Assembly (NCBI GenBank): GCA_937877765.1 | Contig: CALGBN010000083.1 | Span: 1-5,171 of the forward strand | Source: Candidatus Bathyarchaeota archaeon | GTDB taxonomy: Archaea > Thermoproteota > Bathyarchaeia > TCS64 | Reading direction: 5' to 3' | DNA length: 5,171 nt | Shown here: in pieces, positions 1-4,901 of the stretch | Numbering within the stretch: the stretch's first letter is position 1 | How the letters are laid out: each line of letters begins with the position of its first letter | Notes under the pieces: model-generated | Seen by the model: only the letters and a program-made list of their open reading frames with translations | Told to the model about the DNA's origin: nothing | Database searches by the model: none | Program-made: the position numbers and the translations under genes

Positions 1-69
1 ATGATACGGCGACCACCGAGATCTACACCGTCTAATTCGTCGGCAGCGTCAGATGTGTATAAGAGACAG
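1..69 (+). other. Illumina Nextera adapter left on the contig end (not genomic)
   Basis: Bases 1-28 match the Illumina P5 flow-cell oligo lacking its first A. Bases 29-36 (CGTCTAAT) sit where the i5 index belongs and match the Nextera XT index I know as S510. Bases 37-50 (TCGTCGGCAGCGTC) are the read-1 adapter, and 51-69 (AGATGTGTATAAGAGACAG) are the Tn5 mosaic end. Genomic sequence therefore begins at 70. Translated in frame, the adapter gives a peptide beginning MIRRPPRSTPS and running through SSAASDVYKRQ, a known contaminant of protein databases. The plus-strand open frame from 1 to 474 exists only because of this adapter and is antisense to a real gene. Confidence 0.99.
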
Positions 70-116
70 ATCTTAGACTTGTCTTTTCTATCCTTCCAGA
101 GACTCAACCAATCCAC
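70..116 (-). CDS. Possible 5' end of a gene cut by the contig end
   Basis: On the minus strand, an open frame from a GTG at 116-114 reads MDWLSLWKDRKDKSK and then runs into the adapter. It begins 31 bp after the stop of the upstream ribbon-helix-helix gene, on the same strand, as a downstream operon member would. The Trp-rich then Lys/Arg/Asp-rich start looks protein-like, but only 15 codons are visible. I see no Shine-Dalgarno site, and no TATA box about 26 bp upstream. It could equally be 3' untranslated sequence. No family can be named. Confidence 0.2.
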
Positions 117-147
117 AATACTCAAAGAATCAAACCCAACCCTGACA

Positions 148-681
148 CTACTTAACCCTAATCAAAAAACAGCTCTTATACTCCTTTATCTCGCCAAGCA
201 ACTCCATCCTCTTAAAAACACCCATAAAGTACCCACTCAAAAAACGCCACCAACGCTCTCCATGATTATGGGTAACATAAACATACTCCACATCATCAAT
301 ATCCTTCAACTCACACGTAAACCAGTTAGCATAAACATCCAAAGTCCTAAGATAAGCCAACAAACTCTCACGACCAGGCCTCAACCCGGCGCGAAACACC
401 CGTGCAACAGGATTTTCCTCACCCATGGCAAACCCACACCGGTAAAGCTCATCTTCATCTATACAATCCAATAACGCCTTCAACGTGTTATTACCCATAT
501 TGATAAAATTCCGGTCATGATTATACCTTAGAAACTCAAGATACTGGTTAATAATCCCCTGAAGCAGCCCAGTGAAAGAAGTATTCTTTTTCTCCGCCTC
601 AAGCACAAGCTCATCCACGACCCCAGAGTCAAGCCGAAGAGACTTGCTAACCATCTTACCGCTAAGTTCAACGATATCCAT
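148..681 (-). CDS. Ribbon-helix-helix (CopG-like) protein with C-terminal H-x-x-G-x-x-W domain; probable DNA-binding regulator
   Basis: The product from this start is 177 residues. Residues about 11-50 (VSKSLRLDSG, a Glu-rich helix, then SFTGLLQGIINQYLEF) have the strand-helix-helix pattern of CopG/Arc proteins, which bind DNA as dimers. The rest is a separate domain with GEENPVARVF near 87-96 and THNHGERWWRFLSGYF near 137-152. From memory this resembles archaeal RHH proteins ending in a conserved H-x-x-G-x-x-W-(S)-x-F-L segment; the function of that domain is unknown to me. I chose the ATG at 681 because a TATA-like element centred near 708 lies 27 bp upstream, fitting a leaderless transcript. 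An ATG at 714 would put that box inside the gene and add a Cys-rich stretch (MILCCCGVCLC). An ATG at 654 would start just before the RHH strand and cannot be excluded. The stop is TAG. A DNA-binding role is inferred; no target is visible. Confidence 0.75.
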   Translation of the reverse strand: MDIVELSGKMVSKSLRLDSGVVDELVLEAEKKNTSFTGLLQGIINQYLEFLRYNHDRNFINMGNNTLKALLDCIDEDELYRCGFAMGEENPVARVFRAGLRPGRESLLAYLRTLDVYANWFTCELKDIDDVEYVYVTHNHGERWWRFLSGYFMGVFKRMELLGEIKEYKSCFLIRVK

Positions 682-703
682 ACACAGACACACACCACAA
701 CAG

Positions 704-711
704 CATAATAT
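704..711 (-). promoter_or_regulatory. TATA-like box of the ribbon-helix-helix gene
   Basis: On the minus strand this reads ATATTATG, centred about 27 bp upstream of the ATG at 681. That is the spacing of an archaeal TATA box from the start site of a leaderless transcript, and there is no Shine-Dalgarno-like sequence in between. It suggests that this gene is transcribed separately from the TFB gene upstream. Confidence 0.4.
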
Positions 712-834
712 CATTTACCAAAAACTAGAATTACACTAACATCCCCGTGAAGGCACATTATTACAAGGCAGAGGATGCAGCTCTCACCTTACCCTGTAAC
801 TATATTTACATCTACGCGGAGACAGCCCTGATTA

Positions 835-1764
835 TTATAGCTGTATCTCGAAATCCATACACTCAACAAGCTCTTTGTACCTGTTACGAATAGTGACCTC
901 GGTAACCTGAGCCACTCTCGAAATATTCTCCTGCGTCCGCAGCTCCTCCGTAAACCTAGTGCTAATATACACACAAGCAGCCGCCATCCCACTAGGACCA
1001 CGCCCACCTGTAAGCTTCATCTCTGAAGCCTCATCCAATATCCTACCCGCGAGTCTCTCAGTCTCCCCGTTTAAACGTAGTTTATTCACAATCTTTCCAA
1101 TATAATCCCGTGGATTAACCTGCGGCACCTGGGGCTGTAAAGCTCGTAACAAGAAACGATAGTTACGCGCCGCCTCCTTCTTAGAGATACCCACAGAACT
1201 CGCCACATCCTCAAGGGTCCTAATAACACCACACTGTCTACAAGACAAATAGATACAGGCAACAGCAACACTCTGAATGGTACGCCCCCTCACCAAACCA
1301 GCATTCAACGCTTTCCTGTAATTCATACTACTAGTCTCCACAACATTCTTTGGTAGATTCAAACTGGAGCCAATCTTAGTCATCTCACCCAACGCGTAAC
1401 TAAGATTACGATTAATACTATCCGCGACCTTACTTCTCTGCTGCCACTTACGCAGCCTATAAATCTTTGACATCATCTTCGCGTCAAGCCTACGTCCAGC
1501 GGCGTCACGGTTCTGCCAACCAATATTGGTGCTGAGTCCCCCATCATGAATCAGTAGACTCCTAGGAGCGCCAACCCTTGGAAGGCTTTCCTGCTGGGCA
1601 AGATTAAACGCACGCCACTCTGGACCCTTATCCAACAAAGTAGAAGAGACAACTACTCCACATGACTGACAGACAAGCTCTCCCGATTCATTATCTCGTA
1701 AAAGCCGGACACTACCACATTCGGCACATACACCTGTATGCGTAAGTTTTGCTATAGACTCCAC
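835..1764 (-). CDS. tfb: Transcription initiation factor B (TFB, TFIIB family)
   Basis: TFB binds the TATA-binding protein and the B recognition element at archaeal promoters and recruits RNA polymerase. The product has 309 residues, normal for the family. An N-terminal zinc ribbon has Cys13, Cys16, Cys32 and Cys35 (CAEC and CQSC). The B-reader/linker follows, with GPEWRAF at 47-53 and DGGLSTNIGW at 74-83. Two cyclin folds come next: repeat 1 about 112-207, with GRTIQSVAVACIYLSCRQ, and repeat 2 about 213-303, with GRGPSGMAAACVYISTR. The second-repeat helix TEVTIRNRYKEL near 288-299 corresponds to the BRE-reading helix. All expected parts are present, so it should be functional. The start is GTG: an in-frame TAG lies two codons upstream, and no earlier start fits. 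A TATA-like box is 26 bp upstream. Archaea often carry several TFB paralogues, so this may not be the only one. The stop is TAA. Confidence 0.97.
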   Translation of the reverse strand: MESIAKLTHTGVCAECGSVRLLRDNESGELVCQSCGVVVSSTLLDKGPEWRAFNLAQQESLPRVGAPRSLLIHDGGLSTNIGWQNRDAAGRRLDAKMMSKIYRLRKWQQRSKVADSINRNLSYALGEMTKIGSSLNLPKNVVETSSMNYRKALNAGLVRGRTIQSVAVACIYLSCRQCGVIRTLEDVASSVGISKKEAARNYRFLLRALQPQVPQVNPRDYIGKIVNKLRLNGETERLAGRILDEASEMKLTGGRGPSGMAAACVYISTRFTEELRTQENISRVAQVTEVTIRNRYKELVECMDFEIQL

Positions 1765-1786
1765 AGACTAGAATAATGTTCGTAGC

Positions 1787-1793
1787 ATATTAA
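1787..1793 (-). promoter_or_regulatory. TATA-like box of the tfb gene
   Basis: The minus strand reads TTAATAT here, centred 26 bp upstream of the GTG start at 1764. The leader has no purine-rich ribosome binding site, so a leaderless message beginning at or near the GTG is the simplest reading. The box lies in the 96-bp divergent region shared with vapBC. Confidence 0.45.
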
Positions 1794-1824
1794 GCCATAA
1801 GTAAATATGATTCCTACAATCTAC

Positions 1825-1840
1825 GTAATATTAATATTAC
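1825..1840. promoter_or_regulatory. 16-bp palindrome over the vapBC TATA box; likely VapB operator
   Basis: The sequence GTAATATTAATATTAC is a perfect inverted repeat centred at 1832/1833. Its right part (1831-1839, TTAATATTA) sits 26 bp upstream of the vapB ATG, so it doubles as the TATA region. A further GTAATAC lies at 1847-1853, in the same orientation and 22 bp (two helical turns) from the left GTAATAT. Ribbon-helix-helix antitoxins commonly bind such palindromes and repress their own operon. That VapB binds here is inferred from position and symmetry. The element is only 32 bp from the tfb TATA-like box, so bound protein could also affect tfb. Confidence 0.55.
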
Positions 1841-1860
1841 AACAAAGTAATACATTTAAT

Positions 1861-2106
1861 ATGGTAGAGGTTGTCTCTAGCCGAGTCGATGAGGATACCC
1901 GCAAAAAAATGAAGCGCCTAAGGCATGTAAACTGGAGCGAAGTAATGCGACAAGCAATTATAAAAAAAATTGAAGAAGAGACACGCCGAGAAATCGATCC
2001 ATTGGCAGTAAAAGAAGCAGTCAGACTAATGGATCAAGTCCGGCGTCCACAGGAAGACTATGATGGTGTAGAGGAAATACGGAAATGGCGAGACAAGAGA
2101 AAATAG
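1861..2106 (+). CDS. vapB: VapB-type antitoxin, ribbon-helix-helix
   Basis: This 81-residue protein would bind and neutralise the VapC toxin encoded next to it and repress the operon. Residues about 3-36 (EVVSSRVDEDTRKKMKRL, then NWSEVMRQAI) are a typical archaeal VapB ribbon-helix-helix: a basic strand with SRVDE, a helix, and the NWSEV turn into the second helix. The C-terminal tail is charged and ends GVEEIRKWRDKRK, like the toxin-binding tail of this antitoxin group. The ATG at 1861 was chosen over an in-frame ATG at 1807 because the palindrome and TATA box lie between them and would otherwise be coding. The extra 18 residues from 1807 are also hydrophobic and unlike the family. The gene overlaps vapC by 22 bases, so the two are probably translationally coupled. 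The stop is TAG. Confidence 0.88.
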   Translation: MVEVVSSRVDEDTRKKMKRLRHVNWSEVMRQAIIKKIEEETRREIDPLAVKEAVRLMDQVRRPQEDYDGVEEIRKWRDKRK

Positions 2107-2516
2107 TTGTTGACGCATCAGTCGCAATCAAATGGTACGCCGAGGAAACATGGACCCAAGAAGCAAGAAACATGATTGACGATTATCAAAACGGACACAT
2201 AGATATAGCCTCTGTTGCCTTGATGCCATTTGAGGTCTTAAACGCGCTAAGATATGCACCTAATACGGGGGTCATTGATCTACAAACCATAGCAGAGTCA
2301 CTCGAAAAACTAAGCCTCGATCTAAGGCTCCTTGAAGGAGACCTATCAGAAAAAACTGTAGAAAACGCACTACGATACGGAATCACTGTTTACGATTCCT
2401 CTTATCTATCCCTAGGCGAACTCGAAGAAATCCCTGTTTTTACAGCTGATGAGAGATTACTTAAAAACGCAAAAAACACGTGCCTAAGACCAATATCCAG
2501 CTACATATCCCAATAA
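2085..2516 (+). CDS. vapC: VapC-type toxin, PIN-domain ribonuclease
   Basis: VapC toxins are Mg-dependent endoribonucleases that cut tRNA, rRNA or other RNA when freed from VapB. The 143-residue product is a single PIN domain of usual length. The acidic residues expected for metal binding are all visible: Asp10 in VVDASVAIKWY, Glu50 in MPFEVLNALRY, Asp104 in VYDSSYLSL and Asp122 in FTADERLL. The toxin should therefore be active. The ATG lies inside the end of vapB (22-base overlap), and a GAGG 10 bases upstream may serve as its ribosome binding site. This is the one gene here where an internal site is needed, because it is second in the operon. The RNA target cannot be told from the sequence. 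The stop is TAA. Confidence 0.92.
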   Translation: MARQEKIVVDASVAIKWYAEETWTQEARNMIDDYQNGHIDIASVALMPFEVLNALRYAPNTGVIDLQTIAESLEKLSLDLRLLEGDLSEKTVENALRYGITVYDSSYLSLGELEEIPVFTADERLLKNAKNTCLRPISSYISQ

Positions 2517-3065
2517 TAATGATCTACAATATTCTTATTCGCTAACATGTGCCAAAAATACGACTAATGTTCATACAATGTGAACAAATCGTTTACGTTT
2601 TCTGAACACTGTGTTCCAGTTTCATAAAAAACATCCCTCCGCCCATCGCAGAAGCCCCAGGACAACCTCCACGGATTAACAAAAATACAAGACAAATCCA
2701 CCTCCATCAACATACAATACAAATCAAGCGGAATACCCGGATACCAACTCCCTAATTCTCCTAATCCAATATCAACACAAGAAAACCCAAAAATCACACA
2801 AAAAATAAACAACACAAAAGATGATACAACAAAGTAGTATAGATAAGTGAAACTGGATAAACATGGGAAAAAAGAGGTAAAAACAGGTACAAACAAGTAC
2901 ATTAATAAAACAGCATAACATAACAGTTATTAAATACTAAACAATAAATAAGATACATAAAATGCGGTGAAAAAAGAGGAAACAAAACAAATAAAAACCA
3001 GAAATTTTTCCCTAAAGTGTCCACCAGTAGACACCAATAAAACCAAGCAAACCTCACAATATCCC
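2517..3065. other. 549-bp stretch without a convincing gene
   Basis: Composition changes sharply near 2630: the line 2521-2580 has 19 T in 60, while 2641-2700 and 2761-2820 have 6 each. Two open frames occur. On the minus strand, 2902-2564 would encode 112 residues. Its first 45 are almost all Phe, Val, Leu, Ser and Tyr, which is expected from the complement of an A/C-rich strand, so it is not good evidence for a membrane protein. On the plus strand, 2628-2834 is open for 69 codons but has no start codon, shares the composition of the downstream dehydrogenase gene, and could be a gene remnant. Neither product is recognised. A near-perfect tandem 10-mer (AAACAGGTAC, AAACAAGTAC) lies at 2881-2900. 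The TATA-rich stretch at 2928-2949 is listed separately. Confidence 0.6.
2928..2949 (+). promoter_or_regulatory. Candidate promoter of the UDP-sugar dehydrogenase gene
   Basis: This A/T-only stretch, broken by two C, contains ATTAAATAC and AATAAATA, both close to archaeal TATA boxes. They would start transcripts at roughly 2959-2972. That gives a leader of about 95-105 nt if translation begins at the ATG at 3066, or an almost leaderless message if the GTG at 2967 is used. A/T-rich spacers offer many such matches, so this is weak. A poorer box (AATAAAA, 3036-3042) lies 27 bp before 3066. Confidence 0.3.
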
Positions 3066-4454
3066 ATGAACATTACCGTCGTCGGCATGGGCTACGTCGG
3101 CATCCCAGTAGCGGCACTACTCGCAGACCAACCCAACAACCAAGTAACAGGCATACAAAGAAACAGCAAAAGAAGCGGCTGGAAAATAACACAACTAAAC
3201 CAAGGAAAAAACCCCATAGGCGGAAACGAACCCGGGTTAGACCAACTAATAAAAAGAGTAGTAGAAAAAGGCACATTCAAAGTAACACCCGACAAAACCA
3301 GCTACAAAACAGCCGACACCATACTCATCACAGTACAAACACCAGTAGACCAAAATCACACTCCACGCTACGAAAGCCTAACCGAAGTACTCCACGACAT
3401 AGGACAAAATCTACAACCCGGCACCCTAGTAAACCTAGAATCAACAGTAGCACCCGGAACCACTAACTACCTAGCAAAACCAATCCTAGAACAAGAATCA
3501 GGACTCAAAACCGGCAAAGACTTCCACCTCTGCTTCAGCTACGAAAGAGTCATGGTAGGCAGACTAATCCACAACCTAACAAAACTCGACAGAATAGTAG
3601 GCGGAGTAACACCCCAATGCACACAACGAGGTATCGAACTCTACAAACAAATAGTACAAGCAAACCTCCACCCCACAGACGCACTAACAGCAGAAATAGC
3701 CAAAGTAACCGAAAACACATACCGAGACGTAAACATAGCATTCGCAAACGAAATAGCACTAATCTGCGAAAGCCTAGGAGCAGACGTACACGAAGTAAAA
3801 CGATTCGTAAACAGCCTACCCAACATACCAGGCAACCCAGACGCAAACCCCTACCGAAACATGCACACACCAGGAGCAGGAGTAGGAGGACACTGCCTAC
3901 CCAAAGACCCATGGCTCCTCAAATACGGACTAGACACCTACGGAAAAATCCCCCTAGACCCCAAGATCATAGTCGCAAGCCGCGAACTCAACGACTACAT
4001 GCCAACACACATGAAAACACTACTATATGATGCACTCGCGGAACGAAAACTAGACCCATCACAAACAGACGCAGCTATACTAGGATTCGCCTTCCTAGAA
4101 AACAGCGACGACGAAAGAAACACACCAACAATGCCACTATACCACCAACTACAAGACCAACTAGCATCCATCACCATACACGACCCACACATCAAACAAT
4201 ACGAAAACTATCCAATCACAAACAACCTAACAGAAGCAATCAGAGACAAAGACGCAGTAATCCTAGTAACCAAACATCGTGAATACTATGACATCACACT
4301 AGAACAACTATTACAAACACTACGCACACCAATAATAATAGATGGTAGAAACGTCTGGGACAGGCACCAAGCCTTAGAAAAGGGATTCACCTTCAGAGGA
4401 GTAGGACTACCAAGGAAAAACAATCCTAAAAAAAAGTTAGACTCTACACTTTAA
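3066..4454 (+). CDS. UDP-sugar dehydrogenase, UDP-N-acetyl-D-mannosamine dehydrogenase (WecC) type
   Basis: This cytoplasmic enzyme family oxidises C6 of a UDP-hexose with two NAD+ to give a uronic acid for surface polysaccharides or N-glycans. The 462-residue product opens with a Rossmann loop (VVGMGYVGIP, 5-14). The central domain has AKVTENTYRDVNIAFANE (212-229), whose ENTYRDVNIA wording is typical of UDP-ManNAc dehydrogenases; Lys213 and Asn217 match the catalytic Lys and Asn. GVGGHCLPKDPW (272-283) holds the nucleophile Cys277. The C-terminal UDP-binding domain has ILGFAFLENSDDERNTP (338-354). All catalytic parts are present. UDP-ManNAc is the likeliest substrate; UDP-GlcNAc or UDP-glucose remain possible. 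The ATG at 3066 starts right at the first Rossmann strand. An in-frame GTG at 2967 would add 33 Lys/Thr-rich residues with no family counterpart. Codon use is unlike the neighbours: A-ending codons (CTA, ATA, AGA, GTA, ACA) dominate and T is rare. No epimerase or glycosyltransferase lies beside it. The stop is TAA. Confidence 0.9.
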   Translation: MNITVVGMGYVGIPVAALLADQPNNQVTGIQRNSKRSGWKITQLNQGKNPIGGNEPGLDQLIKRVVEKGTFKVTPDKTSYKTADTILITVQTPVDQNHTPRYESLTEVLHDIGQNLQPGTLVNLESTVAPGTTNYLAKPILEQESGLKTGKDFHLCFSYERVMVGRLIHNLTKLDRIVGGVTPQCTQRGIELYKQIVQANLHPTDALTAEIAKVTENTYRDVNIAFANEIALICESLGADVHEVKRFVNSLPNIPGNPDANPYRNMHTPGAGVGGHCLPKDPWLLKYGLDTYGKIPLDPKIIVASRELNDYMPTHMKTLLYDALAERKLDPSQTDAAILGFAFLENSDDERNTPTMPLYHQLQDQLASITIHDPHIKQYENYPITNNLTEAIRDKDAVILVTKHREYYDITLEQLLQTLRTPIIIDGRNVWDRHQALEKGFTFRGVGLPRKNNPKKKLDSTL

Positions 4455-4463
4455 AATCCAATA

Positions 4464-4901
4464 TTATAGCTTTTTAATTCTATCCAAGAATCCTTCAGCT
4501 GCATCAATAGCATCTTTAGCCTCAACTTCAGATGCATAAAGATTAAGATCATATTGATTTCTATGTCTCTGCTCTCTATAATGATCCAACAGATTTACTC
4601 ACTCCTCCTCAAGAACGCCTTTAGTTACGTAAGACTCCAGATATCTTGCTATACAATAATGACTTTTTTCACGATACCCATCGCGATACAAAATAGACCT
4701 TGCAGAATGAAACAATGTTAGATATGAACACATCATTGATGAGTTAAACGCCTTAGCGTCAAAGGTAACCTTTGCTTCCTTTAACCATTTTTCAGCCGCA
4801 ACAATACTGTTCTTTGCCCTAACGGCTGATATTGGTATTTTTCTTATCAATCCCTCTCGAATACAATCTTTTAAACTAAATGGAGACAAGGGCTTCACCA
4901 T
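4464..4901 (-). pseudogene. HEPN-domain gene interrupted by one in-frame TGA
   Basis: HEPN proteins pair with MNT-type nucleotidyltransferases in toxin-antitoxin-like modules; the HEPN partner is often an RNase. From the ATG at 4901, 100 codons encode an all-helical protein with LSPFSLKDCIREGLIRKIP at 5-23, a coiled middle, YLTLFHSARSILYRDGYREK near 60-79, and SHYCIARYLESY after it. Codon 101 (4601-4599) is TGA. The same frame then continues for 44 codons, VNLLDHYREQRHRNQYDLNL and a charged helix, to a TAA at 4466-4464. In relatives as I remember them, this junction reads roughly LEEEW-V-x-L-L-D-x-Y-R-E-x-R-H, so TGA appears to replace a Trp TGG. If translation stops at TGA, the product (100 residues, ending at 4599) loses its last helices, including the Arg/His-rich RHRNQY segment. 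A TTG at 4919 is an alternative start. The gene overlaps its partner by 26 bp, and its full 3' end lies 9 bp from the convergent dehydrogenase stop. Confidence 0.85.
4471..4481 (+). terminator. T-rich run after the dehydrogenase gene, possible archaeal terminator
   Basis: The plus strand reads TTTTTAATTCT from 16 bp after the dehydrogenase stop. Archaeal RNA polymerase stops at oligo-T on the coding strand without needing a hairpin. The same bases are coding for the last residues of the HEPN frame on the other strand (the IKK codons), so the run may be fortuitous. Confidence 0.35.

Noticed and set aside
1..474. Plus-strand open frame of 157 codons beginning at base 1
   Set aside because: Its first 23 residues are translated adapter; the rest is antisense to the ribbon-helix-helix gene and has low-complexity Pro/Thr/Leu content.
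789..1271. Minus-strand frames of 72 and 61 codons within and around tfb
   Set aside because: They overlap the complete, motif-verified tfb in another phase and show no domain.
2564..2902. Minus-strand 112-codon frame as a membrane protein gene
   Set aside because: The Phe/Val/Leu/Tyr run follows from reading the complement of an A/C-rich strand; there is no recognisable domain, and the upstream TATA-like match is no better than chance in this A/T-rich spacer.
3073..4195. Several open frames antisense to, or in another phase of, the dehydrogenase gene
   Set aside because: The T-poor coding strand yields few stop codons in other frames; the products are low-complexity Leu/Arg/Phe or Thr/Arg/Pro strings with no motif.
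4599..4601. Genome-wide reassignment of UGA to Trp
   Set aside because: Fifteen other Trp codons in the window are all TGG and only this one site would use TGA; a single nonsense change explains it more simply. The absence of TGA stops in six genes is too small a sample.
148..4878. UAG as pyrrolysine, since three genes end in TAG
   Set aside because: Reading through the TAGs of the ribbon-helix-helix, vapB and nucleotidyltransferase genes gives only short, unrelated tails, and each protein is already complete for its family.
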